Positions 1 to 9,600 of a stretch of DNA of 64,000 nt are shown here, one piece after another. The stretch comes from Sphingobacterium tenebrionis (lineage in GTDB: Bacteria > Bacteroidota > Bacteroidia > Sphingobacteriales > Sphingobacteriaceae). Location of the stretch: NCBI RefSeq assembly GCF_037126265.1, contig NZ_JAYLLN010000002.1:111313-175312 (forward strand), written 5' to 3'. Positions within the stretch are counted from its first letter, which is position 1. Each line of letters opens with the position of its first letter. The translations under genes and the position numbers were made by a program. The notes under the pieces were generated by a model. That model had not been told where the DNA came from and did no database searches. It saw only the letters and a list, made by a program, of their open reading frames with translations.

Positions 1-851
1 GTATGAAAATCCCTTTTGGTATTGCGCAGATTGGTAAAGCCTTCCGTAATGAGGTCATCGCTCGTCAGTTCATCATGCGTATGCGTGAATTTGAACAAAT
101 GGAGATGCAATTCTTCGTTCGTCCAGGCTCGGAATTAGACTGGTATAAGCAATGGAAAGAAACACGTTTGAAATGGCATTTGGCATTAGGAGCAGATCCT
201 AACAAATACCGTTTCCATGACCATGTGAAATTAGCGCATTATGCGAACGCTGCAGTCGATATCGAGTATCAATTCCCATTCGGTTTCAAAGAAGTGGAAG
301 GTATCCACTCCCGTACAGATTTCGATTTAAAACAACATCAGGAATTCTCAGGAAAGAAACTTCAATATTTTGATCCTGAAATCAACCAGAGCTATATCCC
401 TTATGTGATTGAAACCTCTATCGGATTGGATCGTTTATTCCTTACCGTATTGGCGAATAGCCTGGTACAGGAAGACCTTTCTACCGAGGAAAGACAGGAT
501 TCACGCGTGGTCTTGAAATTCCATCCAGCGATCGCTCCAGTGAAGGCTGCGGTGTTACCATTGACCAAAAAGGATGGCCTACCTGAAAAAGCAAGAGAGA
601 TCATGGCGAAATTGAAATTGGATTACAATATCCAATACGATGAGAAGGATTCCATTGGTAAGCGCTATCGCCGTCAAGATGCCATCGGTACGCCTTTCTG
701 TATCACAGTGGATCACCAGTCATTGGAAGATAATACCGTAACTATCCGTCACCGCGACAGCATGGAACAGGAACGTGTAAATGCAGAAGATCTAGAAAGG
801 ATCATTGCTGACCGGGTAAGTTTAAGTGGCTTATTGAAACAATTAATCTAA
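1..851 (+). CDS. glyS: Glycyl-tRNA synthetase, C-terminal part (5' end outside window)
   Basis: This enzyme charges tRNA-Gly in the cytoplasm. The visible 282 residues begin inside the class II catalytic core. Motif 2 is recognisable as FRNEV followed by FEQMEMQFF, and motif 3 as ETSIGLDRL near residue 140. An anticodon-binding domain (from about residue 160) follows, ending in a typical IRHRDSMEQERV segment. The frame is open to the left window edge, so the in-frame ATG at base 3 is an internal methionine and the gene is cut by the window. The sequence is of the homodimeric (eukaryote/archaea-like) type, not the alpha2-beta2 type. A strong terminator follows the stop. The function is well supported; only the N-terminus is missing. 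Confidence 0.93.
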   Translation, partial: MKIPFGIAQIGKAFRNEVIARQFIMRMREFEQMEMQFFVRPGSELDWYKQWKETRLKWHLALGADPNKYRFHDHVKLAHYANAAVDIEYQFPFGFKEVEGIHSRTDFDLKQHQEFSGKKLQYFDPEINQSYIPYVIETSIGLDRLFLTVLANSLVQEDLSTEERQDSRVVLKFHPAIAPVKAAVLPLTKKDGLPEKAREIMAKLKLDYNIQYDEKDSIGKRYRRQDAIGTPFCITVDHQSLEDNTVTIRHRDSMEQERVNAEDLERIIADRVSLSGLLKQLI

Positions 852-868
852 TCTTTAGAGGAATATAT

Positions 869-902
869 AAAGCCTGTTATGGAAACGTAACAGGCTTTTT
901 TA
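869..902 (+). terminator. Rho-independent terminator after glyS
   Basis: A 10-bp perfect stem (AAGCCTGTTA/TAACAGGCTT) with an 8-nt loop is followed by a T-run. It lies between convergent glyS and the AraC-type gene and may serve both strands, though the T-tract is better on plus. Confidence 0.85.
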
Positions 903-903
903 T

Positions 904-2001
904 TTAATTACCTTTAAGTTCAACCAGGTTCTGCCTTTTATTATGCAGGTAGATATAAGGACTACATCCGACTTCCTTTTTAAAAGCATGAATGAAACTG
1001 CTCAAGGATTTGAAGCCAAGATCACTTGCCAAGGAATAAATGGTTTCTTCAATACCAATAAAGTCCTCGATATGATCCATGCAATATTGGATTCGCTTTC
1101 TTTTCAGAAAGGTTGCAAAACTGCAGTTCTCCTCTTTTCTGATGATCGTTTCGATTTCTTTTTTGCTGAGTTTCGTCCGGCTTGCGAAGGTATGCAGATC
1201 AAATTCTTTGTCTAAATAATCCAGTTTATGGCAGAAATACTGTTGAATCTGTTGAAAGATGAACTTTTCCTTCTCCAGTTTTTCATTTACAGATTTCATT
1301 TCTAAAGACCTATGGATATCATGTGCATAGCGTACTTGAAGAATCAGTGCCTTTATTTTATATGAAAAACGGAAGTAGAATATCAACAGGAAAACCAGAC
1401 TTAGATAGAGGCTGTTCGGAATCTTAAAAAAATAACCAAAATGATACATAAAGCCTGATCCGATGGAAACCAGTAGCATGCAAAACTTACTTGCAAATAA
1501 AGCGAGGGCCAAAGAACCATCCAAGGAACTGGAAAGCATCCTGATTTTAGAACTTAGCGGCTTCAATATGAATAGATCGTAGGCAATAGATCCCATCAGT
1601 AAAAAGGTCTGGAAATTATGGTAAAAGAAATCCAGTAGGTGAAAGATCTCGCCGCGAAGAAGCTGTTCGGAAAATATGAGATTGAGAAAGTAATAAACAT
1701 AAAACAGCACAAAGGGAAATAAAGCGATCAGCAGCAGATAAGGAGAGGTCTGTTGTTCGATGCTGTTGTTCCGGATATATAGGGAGGAGACCGATGCCAC
1801 ACACAGCGATACGCTGCTATAAATGAACTGTTGGTCAGTTCCCGTAAATATGCTCGTTAAAAAATGGTTGATAAATACGAATAAAATAATACCCATCATG
1901 AACCGCAGGAAGAATCCCCTTTCTTCCCGTAAGCTATTGATATGATAAAAATATATTCCTGTCAGGAATTGAAGACTAGTTAGTATTATCAATAATGACA
2001 T
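904..2001 (-). CDS. Membrane-anchored AraC-family transcriptional regulator
   Basis: The first 220 residues or so are very hydrophobic and contain about seven predicted membrane segments. A short linker follows, then a C-terminal AraC/XylS-type double helix-turn-helix (about residues 255-355). The second helix pair is clear in the stretch LASDLGFKSLSSFIHAFKKE, followed by the typical G-x-SP motif. This is a one-component membrane sensor architecture common in Bacteroidota. The frame extends to a TTG at 2043, but I chose the ATG at 1999-2001. The TTG sits inside a promoter-like sequence (TTAATCTTTG on the minus strand, 2050-2041), and the ATG leaves a normal short leader. The signal and target genes are unknown. 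It is divergent from the CotH-like gene, which is a possible target by position only. Confidence 0.8.
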   Translation of the reverse strand: MSLLIILTSLQFLTGIYFYHINSLREERGFFLRFMMGIILFVFINHFLTSIFTGTDQQFIYSSVSLCVASVSSLYIRNNSIEQQTSPYLLLIALFPFVLFYVYYFLNLIFSEQLLRGEIFHLLDFFYHNFQTFLLMGSIAYDLFILKPLSSKIRMLSSSLDGSLALALFASKFCMLLVSIGSGFMYHFGYFFKIPNSLYLSLVFLLIFYFRFSYKIKALILQVRYAHDIHRSLEMKSVNEKLEKEKFIFQQIQQYFCHKLDYLDKEFDLHTFASRTKLSKKEIETIIRKEENCSFATFLKRKRIQYCMDHIEDFIGIEETIYSLASDLGFKSLSSFIHAFKKEVGCSPYIYLHNKRQNLVELKGN

Positions 2002-2161
2002 ATAGCAATTATAGAGTAATACTATTAAGAGAATAAAAAGCAAAGATTAATTTATCTATTAACACTGCGAAAATCAGCCTTTTTTCTAATTTCTGATATT
2101 CTCAAAACTTTTTTTGAAAATGAAAATCATTTATGAGACATCGGGCATAACCGAGAGGGGT

Positions 2162-2169
2162 TAGATTTG
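2162..2169 (+). promoter_or_regulatory. Bacteroidota -7 element upstream of the CotH-like gene
   Basis: TAGATTTG is an exact match to the TAnnTTTG -7 consensus and is followed by C. It lies 28 bp before the ATG at 2198. No clean TTG -33 box is visible at the right spacing, so the call rests on the -7 element. Confidence 0.5.
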
Positions 2170-2197
2170 CAGCCTTATTGTTAAACGATAAAAAATC

Positions 2198-3439
2198 ATG
2201 AAAAATAACCTAATAGTTATCTTAAGTATGCTGACAGTTTTGCTGTACAGCTCCTGTGATAAGAAAGAATCCCCAGAATTGGAACCTTTAAAAGAAGAGT
2301 TTGCAACATTGGATGAAAGTGTGCCTGCTATCATCCCTCATCTTTATCTTCAGATCCAAAACAATGCTGAAGTGGTAGAAAAGGATGTTTATCTAAATGC
2401 AGAAGTGGAGATTGATGGACAATCTGCCTATGCCGATTTACCAAAAGCAACCACTAGAATCAAAGGTCGTGGAAATACCACCTGGTTCAGGGCAAAAAAA
2501 CCATATCGGTTGAAACTTGATGAATCAACCTCCATACTAGGCTTTGCTGCAGCCAAAGACTGGGTATTATTGGCCAACCATTTGGATTATTCCTTTATGT
2601 GCAATGCTATTGCCTGTAAGGTTGGTCAACAATTGGGTATGCCTTTTACCAATACCATGATCCCTGTGGATGTGACCATCAATGGAAAATATAGAGGAAG
2701 TTATATGTTGACCCAACAGATTGAAGTGAAGGAAGGACGCGTAAATGTGGGCGATGATGGACAGTTGTTGGAGCTGGATATGAATTTTGATGAGGAATTC
2801 CAGTTTAAAACTGCTGGATTCAATCTGCCGGTCATGATCAAAGCACCAGACATCAGTTCAGATGCAGAATTCAATTCGATCAAATCTGAATTCGAAAACC
2901 TGGAAAGGCTGATGATGGATACCAAATTTCCGAATAATGATTATGGAAAGCTGATCGACAAACAACAATTGGTAAATTATATGATCGTCAATGCATTGAC
3001 GGCAAATTATGAAATCAACTACCCAAAAAGTGTGTATATGCATAAAACCCCAAGCGGGAAATATACCATGGGCCCAATATGGGATTTTGACTGGGGTTTT
3101 GGTATGGATGAAATCAAACAGCAATATTTCCATTTTGAAACGCTTCCCTTATTTAAGGAAACAGATAGCCGCTTAGGCCATAAATTTTTTACCCGTTTCT
3201 TGAAAGATCCTGAAATCAGGAATATGTACAAGAATACGTGGAGAAATTATAAATCCAATCAGTTTGAAGCCCTAATGGATTATATCGAGGATTATGCCGC
3301 TAAAATCCGCCAATCACAGCAGTTGGATTTTGCCCTATGGAAAGTTGGTCCAAACAACCATGCAGAGACCAAGAAGAACATGAAAACCTACCTAAGAAAA
3401 AGAGCCCAGCACCTAGATAACTATATCAACCAATTATAG
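2198..3439 (+). CDS. CotH-family (kinase-fold) lipoprotein
   Basis: The N-terminus is a lipoprotein signal with lipobox-like LLYSSC at about residue 20, so the protein should be attached to the outer or cytoplasmic membrane. Residues from about 85 to 385 match the CotH family. KGRGNTTW and KKPYRLKL lie at the start, a region like GKYRGSYMLTQQIEVKEGRV in the middle, and the hallmark GPIWDFDWGFG near residue 290. CotH proteins have an atypical protein-kinase fold; some phosphorylate extracellular proteins, but the bacterial lipoprotein members are mostly uncharacterised. The 413-residue length is normal. It is a single-gene unit with a promoter-like -7 box upstream and a palindromic hairpin after the stop. 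The substrate cannot be inferred. Confidence 0.8.
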   Translation: MKNNLIVILSMLTVLLYSSCDKKESPELEPLKEEFATLDESVPAIIPHLYLQIQNNAEVVEKDVYLNAEVEIDGQSAYADLPKATTRIKGRGNTTWFRAKKPYRLKLDESTSILGFAAAKDWVLLANHLDYSFMCNAIACKVGQQLGMPFTNTMIPVDVTINGKYRGSYMLTQQIEVKEGRVNVGDDGQLLELDMNFDEEFQFKTAGFNLPVMIKAPDISSDAEFNSIKSEFENLERLMMDTKFPNNDYGKLIDKQQLVNYMIVNALTANYEINYPKSVYMHKTPSGKYTMGPIWDFDWGFGMDEIKQQYFHFETLPLFKETDSRLGHKFFTRFLKDPEIRNMYKNTWRNYKSNQFEALMDYIEDYAAKIRQSQQLDFALWKVGPNNHAETKKNMKTYLRKRAQHLDNYINQL

Positions 3440-3444
3440 GAAGA

Positions 3445-3466
3445 AGGGCATTCCAAGGAATGCCCT
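3445..3466. terminator. Perfect palindromic hairpin between convergent genes
   Basis: AGGGCATTCC and GGAATGCCCT form a perfect 10-bp stem with a 2-nt gap. No T-run follows on plus, and the next gene on minus ends at 3480. It is likely a bidirectional transcription end or mRNA-protecting stem. Confidence 0.5.
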
Positions 3467-3479
3467 ATCCACCTGCTCC

Positions 3480-4976
3480 TTAAAATTCTATTATCTTTTC
3501 ATCCGTCCAGCTTTCATCCAAGGTGGCCTTGAATCCTGCATCAGTTGTCGGTGTTGGATACATATTCCCTCGAATCATCACCTTTACATTGCTTCTAACG
3601 TCTATACTCACAACAGTCGATTGATCTACACCCACGCTATTAAAGAGTTCCAACTTATAATCAATCCTTCTATCCTCCTTGAAATTCCCTACAAAATGGT
3701 TGAATACAAAACGGTTCATCACTTGGAAATTACTGAAGATTTCTATCGGTTTCACTTCCTTCACCGGCGTATGGATCTGTAATTGATTGCTGAAGGGAGT
3801 CCAACTCAACATGTTATTGATAGGGCTGACCCTTAATTTAACCAAATGGTTTAAGACAGCGACATCCGTCAATTCGATGGTGATCTGGTTATAGAGTCGT
3901 TGTAAGGTAATGGAGCTGCTATTTCCGGTTTTTCCAACCCTAAACCTATTGGTATTTCCAAAAAATCGGGCTCTGCCATCTGAAAAATCATGATCGAATC
4001 GAAAATTTTCGATAGCCGTTTGCCGGCTGGGAAGGTTTAATTCCTCGCTGGTTTCTGCAAATAGGAAGGCTCCTCGATAATCCCCTTCCGGAAGTTTGAG
4101 ATTTATGCTTGCGTTTTCTCCGAATCCGATGCTGTCGATCGATTGCCAATGGGCCATGTCCTCATTGTAGATCATATACATTAATTTTCTTTTTAGTTGA
4201 GGATGCGGCACAGACCTACGTTCGCCAAAAATACGGATATTATCCACCTTCACCGTCCCTGATCCTTTATGATTATCGGGGTAATCAAATTGCAATTGAA
4301 AATAATCGATGTCCTGCTTTTTCGTAATTTCTTGGACATCATAGCTTCTTTTGTGCGGAAAAAATTCCTTTCTCCCCGTTGGAAAAACAAACTTCTGTTC
4401 AAAATCGGGTAGGGGTCTATCATTTTTGTATGCCCTCAAGGTGAACCCTTTGGCGGAATGCTCACTGATGCCGATTTCAAATTCAATAGTCTTTAGCTGA
4501 CCTTGGAACTTCTGGGGCAAACGCATCCGGAAGACCTCCGGATTAGTACCGGTCAAGGCATAATCACCGGGGAACTGTCGGGTATAAAATCCATCTGAAA
4601 TAGTATTAATACCGTTGTTTTTTGATCTAAACTCTACCGATGGGGTATGGTCGCTAGCAAATACATAATCAGGTTGGAATTCTCGCCTGTTGAAACGCCA
4701 TAGATACAATAAACTGGGGTCGATATAAGGATTGGAATGATTGGTATTATCCTTCCGAATAGCTGATTGGCTAACTGAATGGCTAGGACTCGAAAAATCT
4801 GCAGAGGAGGAAAAGGGTTCTACAATGGAGGTGAAATTGTTGATTTCAAATTTGAAATCATATAACAGCTCCGGTTTTAGATCTTCGGGATTGATTAATT
4901 TCTTGCACTGATATAAGGGAAGGAAGCATAGAATAACAACAGTGCATCTGACAAAGTTCTGAATAGTTGATTTCAT
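3480..4976 (-). CDS. Large surface lipoprotein, possibly FimB/Mfa2-like
   Basis: This 498-residue protein has a lipoprotein signal ending in LPLYQC (Cys at about 24), so it is probably lipid-anchored. Residues 100-250 look like a beta-rich module (a jelly-roll-type repeat of alternating strands ending in VKVDNIRIFG). The last 240 residues resemble fimbrillin-associated Mfa2/FimB proteins. The segment around SITLQRLYNQITIELTDV and the final VMIRGNMYP...W-DEK-I follow the strand pattern of that family. The fimbrial assignment is a pattern judgement, not a firm match; the protein may simply be a two-domain surface lipoprotein. No fimbrial genes are adjacent. It stands alone between a CotH-like gene and the fucosidase operon. 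Confidence 0.5.
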   Translation of the reverse strand: MKSTIQNFVRCTVVILCFLPLYQCKKLINPEDLKPELLYDFKFEINNFTSIVEPFSSSADFSSPSHSVSQSAIRKDNTNHSNPYIDPSLLYLWRFNRREFQPDYVFASDHTPSVEFRSKNNGINTISDGFYTRQFPGDYALTGTNPEVFRMRLPQKFQGQLKTIEFEIGISEHSAKGFTLRAYKNDRPLPDFEQKFVFPTGRKEFFPHKRSYDVQEITKKQDIDYFQLQFDYPDNHKGSGTVKVDNIRIFGERRSVPHPQLKRKLMYMIYNEDMAHWQSIDSIGFGENASINLKLPEGDYRGAFLFAETSEELNLPSRQTAIENFRFDHDFSDGRARFFGNTNRFRVGKTGNSSSITLQRLYNQITIELTDVAVLNHLVKLRVSPINNMLSWTPFSNQLQIHTPVKEVKPIEIFSNFQVMNRFVFNHFVGNFKEDRRIDYKLELFNSVGVDQSTVVSIDVRSNVKVMIRGNMYPTPTTDAGFKATLDESWTDEKIIEF

Positions 4977-5030
4977 AAATCATTAATTTTCTGATAATTA
5001 CATATCATTAAATATAATTTATGACCCAAA

Positions 5031-5077
5031 AGCAGAGGGTTATTCTCTATATTATAATATAAGAATAACCCTCTGTT
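5031..5077 (-). terminator. Terminator downstream of the fucosidase operon
   Basis: A perfect 14-bp stem (CAGAGGGTTATTCT paired with AGAATAACCCTCTG, 5033-5046/5062-5075) has an AT-only loop. On the minus strand it is followed by CTTTTGGG. It closes the GH29-GH95 transcript. Confidence 0.7.
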
Positions 5078-5093
5078 AATATTTTATTAAGAA

Positions 5094-7412
5094 TTAGATC
5101 TTGATGGTTTTTTCTACATCATTGATCCTCACTTTTACCTCTTCGCCTTTTTTACCTCGGATGTTATAATCCATTACCTGCCCATCTTTCCAGGTAAAAT
5201 CAACCGTATAATTCCCTCTTGCTTTCAGGCCTTTTACTTGACCATCCTTCCAGGCAGAAGGTAAAGCCGGTAACAAATGGATCACTCCATCGTGGCTCTG
5301 GATAAGCATTTCTGCAATTCCTGCAGAGCCTCCAAAATTCCCATCGATCTGGAAGGGTGGATGTGCACAGAAGAGGTTAGGATAGGTCCCTGCACCAGCG
5401 CCTTGATAGGTGGTGTTTTGTGCATAGGCCGGTTTCAACAATTGGCGAAGGATCTCTAAGGAATGATCTCCATCATGCAACCTTGCCCAGAATAGGATCT
5501 TCCAAGCTCTTGACCAACCCGTACCTTCATCCCCACGAACCTTCAATGTCTCTTTAGCGGCTTCTGCCCATTTCGGACTCGTAATCGGTGAAATGAAATT
5601 CGCCGGGTAAAGACCGTATAAGTGGGATACATGGCGGTGCTGCGGTTCCGTTTCTTCGTAATCTTCCAACCATTCCATTACCCGTCCGGATTTGCTGACA
5701 ACCACTGCTGGTGGTATTTTACCCAGATCTTGCCGCAATGATTGGGCAAAGTTATCCGAAGTCCCTAAGATGCTGTCTGCAGCAATGACCGATAGGTATA
5801 ATTCCCGAACGATCTGATTGTCGATGGTTGGTCCCATCACGACGGCAGCTCGTTTGCCGTTAGCCATTTTAAAACCATTTTCTGGAGATACTGATGGCGA
5901 GGTTACTAGCCAACCAGTCTTAGGGTCCTTGACCAAGGTAGCTTGATAGAACAGTGCTGCATCCTTCAGTACAGGATAGATATCGCGGAGATAAGCCTTA
6001 TCTTGGGTAAACTGATAATGTTCCCATAGATGGTTACATAGCCAGCCCGAAGCCGTACTGGCTCCCCAGGAAGCATGCTCCCCCGGTGAAGAATAACCCC
6101 AAACATTGGTCATCATATAGACCACCCAACCCGGCGCACCGTAATAGGCCTTGGCTGTTTTGGTCCCTTCCTTGGCCACATTTTTGATCATTTCGATAAA
6201 TGGTTTGTGGTATTCGGATAGATTACTGACCTCAACGCCCCAATGGTTCATCTGGGCATTGATGTTCAGGTGATAATCCCCATTCCATGGTGTCTGGATC
6301 TGATGTGCCCATAAGCCTTGTAGATTGGGAGGTAAAGCCTTTGCTTGATCAGGCGCCGCACTGGACAAGGTTAAGTATCGACCGAATTGGTAATACAATA
6401 CCGCCATCCCATTATCCTGTGCTGGGTTCTTATAAAAATTACTGATCCTTTCCGGCGTTGGGATATTGTCCTTGGATTGCTCGTCTGCAATAGTCAGTTC
6501 CACCCGATCGAATTTAGCGGCATATTTCTTTACATGGACCTTAAAGTGTTTGCTGAAATTGCTTTTGGAGGCTTTCACGATCTGTTGATTAACATACGCA
6601 ACAGGTTCATGATCGTAATAACTGGTCGTGGCCGAAAATAGGATCTGCGCTTCATCGGCTTCTTTCAAGATGATCTGGTTATCATGCAAGGTGATTTTTC
6701 CACCTTTGTTGATGACTTTTATCTTTGCTGCAAAGGTTAACCCTTTACCACCTTTTCCATCCGGCAGGCTGCCGGTAACCGTGATTTCATTTCCCTTGAT
6801 CTGGTAATCGTCGATATGTTCGTCGCGGTAGAAATGCAGGGCAAACCCGATGGATTTCTTCTTGTTGGCAGATAAGCGGATCAATCCCACATTCTGATCA
6901 AAGGAGGTAAAATATTCCCGTAGAAAATTAGTCCCCTTACTGGTAAAGGAGGTAGATGCTTTTGCTTCGTCCAGGTCCAGCCAACGTTTATAATTGCTCA
7001 CTTCTTGCTGGTCGAAATGCAGGATGTTTAACCAGCCGAAATTCTGGAAACAGCCGTATGGAACATTTGCGCCATTCCCCTGACCAGATCCGGCACCCAC
7101 ACAAACAAAGTTTTTATTCACTAGCGCTTCAGCTAGGTTGTTCTTTCCTTGAAACAAGAGCCCTTGTATTTCCTTCAGGCTGTTTTTTGCCTCATAGTTG
7201 TTCGCATCCTGCGGACTTCCAGACCATAGGGAAATTTCATTCAGCACGATGCTCTCATCATGTACTTTGCCATCCGGCATCATCCCGATAAGGCCATTTC
7301 CCAGGGGTAGGGTTTCCTCCCATCTTTGGGCAGGCTGGTTATACCACATGCGTAGGTCTTGGGCATTCGCCATACCGAGCATAAAGCATAATCCGATTAA
7401 CATTTTTTTCAT
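5094..7412 (-). CDS. Glycoside hydrolase family 95 alpha-L-fucosidase
   Basis: This 772-residue exported enzyme has a signal peptide ending at about ANAQ (residue 18). GH95 enzymes hydrolyse terminal alpha-1,2-linked fucose (some act on galactose) with inversion. The N-terminal beta domain starts with MWYNQPAQRWEETLPLGNG, which is diagnostic. The (alpha/alpha)6 barrel carries NINAQMN (N383 and N385, the water-activating asparagines), the general-acid region SVSPENG (E511) and QIDGNFGG (D690). All key positions are present and the length is normal. The gene lies 27 bp downstream of a GH29 fucosidase on the same strand, so they are almost certainly co-transcribed. The pair would cover different fucose linkages. 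No fucose catabolic genes or SusCD pair are adjacent. Confidence 0.92.
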   Translation of the reverse strand: MKKMLIGLCFMLGMANAQDLRMWYNQPAQRWEETLPLGNGLIGMMPDGKVHDESIVLNEISLWSGSPQDANNYEAKNSLKEIQGLLFQGKNNLAEALVNKNFVCVGAGSGQGNGANVPYGCFQNFGWLNILHFDQQEVSNYKRWLDLDEAKASTSFTSKGTNFLREYFTSFDQNVGLIRLSANKKKSIGFALHFYRDEHIDDYQIKGNEITVTGSLPDGKGGKGLTFAAKIKVINKGGKITLHDNQIILKEADEAQILFSATTSYYDHEPVAYVNQQIVKASKSNFSKHFKVHVKKYAAKFDRVELTIADEQSKDNIPTPERISNFYKNPAQDNGMAVLYYQFGRYLTLSSAAPDQAKALPPNLQGLWAHQIQTPWNGDYHLNINAQMNHWGVEVSNLSEYHKPFIEMIKNVAKEGTKTAKAYYGAPGWVVYMMTNVWGYSSPGEHASWGASTASGWLCNHLWEHYQFTQDKAYLRDIYPVLKDAALFYQATLVKDPKTGWLVTSPSVSPENGFKMANGKRAAVVMGPTIDNQIVRELYLSVIAADSILGTSDNFAQSLRQDLGKIPPAVVVSKSGRVMEWLEDYEETEPQHRHVSHLYGLYPANFISPITSPKWAEAAKETLKVRGDEGTGWSRAWKILFWARLHDGDHSLEILRQLLKPAYAQNTTYQGAGAGTYPNLFCAHPPFQIDGNFGGSAGIAEMLIQSHDGVIHLLPALPSAWKDGQVKGLKARGNYTVDFTWKDGQVMDYNIRGKKGEEVKVRINDVEKTIKI

Positions 7413-7439
7413 AGGTTGGTTGATTTATTTATTGTTGGT

Positions 7440-9344
7440 TTATTCTTTTGTGAATATTTCAAATTCTGCTACTGCAAACTGCTTGTCGCCACTTAAATTT
7501 TCCGAAGGGATAAACCGGATATAATGCGCCTGTTTTGGACTTCCAAAAGAGATATGCTGTGGAACAGCATTGGCTTTGATATTCGAGAATTCCCCTTGTG
7601 CAACCGCTTGCCAGGTCTTTCCATCCACACTCAATTCTACCCGATATTTGGTTGGTGTTCCGGTGTGTTTTTGGTCCTGTCGAGGGGTAAACTGCATCCC
7701 GGTAAGGGTATAGGTCTTTGACAATCGGAATTCCACATAACCAGGAGCACTCAAGGTTGTTTCCCAATAGCTGGAAAGTTCATTATCTAAGGCAGCACGG
7801 ATATTTTTATCGGCATGGATAATGGTGATTTCCTTCTTGTCCAATTTATTGGGTAGCTCGGAATTGAATTTGAAATCTGATTTTTCTTCTAGAAATAGTG
7901 CAAAATCACTCAGGGTAGGGGCGACTGGAGCGAATAATTTCAGCCTAATTTTAGATGTACTAACCGGCTTATTTAATTTGATCAGTCTGTTCGCTCCGAT
8001 GCTGGTTGCACGGGTCAATGGGTTCCACTGGTTGTTTTCCCAGATGTCGATTTGGACGCTATCCAGGCGTTGCCCCAATTTGATGTTTTCCCGAAGACGG
8101 ATAAGATCGAACGTCTGTTCTTTGGCTAGGGTAATTTCCAAGCTTGGATCTAATACCTTATCATCCGAGGCGTAATAGGAGTATCGGTCCCCATCAAATA
8201 GATTTTTGGTTGAAAATTGGGCGTGGTTTTCTCGTGTATTACTTGTGGTTGCGGTAGCTCCCTCCGCCAAATTGTAGGCAAAGGTCAACCGCAGTTTTTC
8301 TCCGAAAGCTGCTAAGGATTTGACGTCATTTTCATGCAGATAACCATCCGGCATAGGGGCTAGGCCCAAATTCATGCCACCACCTCGACCAACGGATTTC
8401 AAATAGATCTCAAACAGCTGGTTCGGTGTTTTTACCTTGCTGTCCTGAACGGCATGGTAGAACCAACCTGGTCGCTGCGGAACATCGCATTCTGCCGGAA
8501 TCCAATATTGACCATTGCGGTCACCGGTAGGCAGGTTAGAACCATCTACTTCGCCGGGAACAGGTGTTTTACCGTTCTGGCTTTTGGGCGTAATGGTCGA
8601 CCAGCTGGTTTCGGCCGCAAATCCATGTTCATTTCCCACCCAGCGCATATCCGGACCCACATCGGAAAAAATCATCGCGTTTGGTTGCAGTTTCCGGACG
8701 ATCGGCCAGGTTTTTTCAGTCCATTCATAGTAGGTTGTTCGATCGATGGTCCGCTTCTCGTTCTTACCACCATAGTAACCATCTCCTCCATTTGCACCAT
8801 CGTGCCAAGAAGTAAACAGCTCCCCATAATTGCTCATCAATTCCGTCAATTGTTCCCTGTAGGCATCAGCATAGGCCTTGCTGCCATACCGGGTATCGTT
8901 ACGATCCCAGGCAGAAAGGTAAACGCCAAATTTTAAACCATTATCATGGGCGGCTTCCATGAATTCCTTGACCATATCGCCCTTTCCATTCTCCCAAGGG
9001 GAGCTTGCTACGGAATAGGATGTTGTTTTGGTTGGCCATAAACAGAAACCATCATGGTGCTTTGCCACGGAGATCAACCCTTTGAAACCTCCGGAGGCTG
9101 CAGCTCTTGCAATCTGATCGGCATCAAATTTTGCTGGGTTGAAGATCTTTGGATCTGCATCCCCAAATCCCCATTCCTTGTTCTGGAAGGTCGTAGGGGT
9201 ATAGTGGATCAAGGTGTACATCTCCATTTCATGCCAGCGTAACTGCCGTTCACTCGGTAATGCGCCATAAGGAGCCGGAGCAGTTTGCCCTAATGAAAAC
9301 AATGGACTCAATAATAATAAACTGAAGAGGTAAGATCTTTTCAT
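7440..9344 (-). CDS. Glycoside hydrolase family 29 alpha-L-fucosidase with discoidin domains
   Basis: This 634-residue protein has a signal peptide cleaved near SLGQ (residue 20). The catalytic (beta/alpha)8 domain spans about residues 30-345. It includes VAKHHDGFCLW (about 94-103) and the nucleophile region SWHDGANGG with D182. The single domain plus C-terminal discoidin modules resembles GH29 subfamily B enzymes, which prefer alpha-1,3/1,4-linked fucose. That subfamily call is inference. Two F5/8 type C (galactose-binding-like) modules follow, at about 355-490 and 505-634, probably for glycan binding. It is the first gene of a two-gene unit with the GH95 fucosidase. No promoter could be recognised upstream. 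Confidence 0.92.
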   Translation of the reverse strand: MKRSYLFSLLLLSPLFSLGQTAPAPYGALPSERQLRWHEMEMYTLIHYTPTTFQNKEWGFGDADPKIFNPAKFDADQIARAAASGGFKGLISVAKHHDGFCLWPTKTTSYSVASSPWENGKGDMVKEFMEAAHDNGLKFGVYLSAWDRNDTRYGSKAYADAYREQLTELMSNYGELFTSWHDGANGGDGYYGGKNEKRTIDRTTYYEWTEKTWPIVRKLQPNAMIFSDVGPDMRWVGNEHGFAAETSWSTITPKSQNGKTPVPGEVDGSNLPTGDRNGQYWIPAECDVPQRPGWFYHAVQDSKVKTPNQLFEIYLKSVGRGGGMNLGLAPMPDGYLHENDVKSLAAFGEKLRLTFAYNLAEGATATTSNTRENHAQFSTKNLFDGDRYSYYASDDKVLDPSLEITLAKEQTFDLIRLRENIKLGQRLDSVQIDIWENNQWNPLTRATSIGANRLIKLNKPVSTSKIRLKLFAPVAPTLSDFALFLEEKSDFKFNSELPNKLDKKEITIIHADKNIRAALDNELSSYWETTLSAPGYVEFRLSKTYTLTGMQFTPRQDQKHTGTPTKYRVELSVDGKTWQAVAQGEFSNIKANAVPQHISFGSPKQAHYIRFIPSENLSGDKQFAVAEFEIFTKE

Positions 9345-9529
9345 ATATAAATGGATATTGCCGTTAAGATACAGAATTCACGAAATATAAGAAACAGATA
9401 GGGGTAATATGTATTACATATGATACATGATAACTGGTAAATTGAAGAAGGATTTTAATGAACTAAAGGTGATTTAAAATTTTAATTACCTGAAACAGAA
9501 CTACCTAAGTCCTATAGCTGATATTTTTC

Positions 9530-9561
9530 TTGCAAAACATCTTATACTTTTATTTACTTTG
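9530..9561 (+). promoter_or_regulatory. Promoter of the 96-residue membrane protein gene
   Basis: TTG (9530-9532), a 21-nt spacer and TTACTTTG (9554-9561) match the Bacteroidota TTG-N(17-23)-TAnnTTTG pattern with one mismatch. The ATG is 40 bp downstream. Confidence 0.5.
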
Positions 9562-9600
9562 TAATTCAAAGTACTTTTATAAACTTTTAAAACAAGAAAC

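Noticed and set aside
8454..8936. 160-codon frame antisense to the GH29 gene
   Set aside because: It is a shadow of a strongly conserved coding region and shows no motif or start signal.
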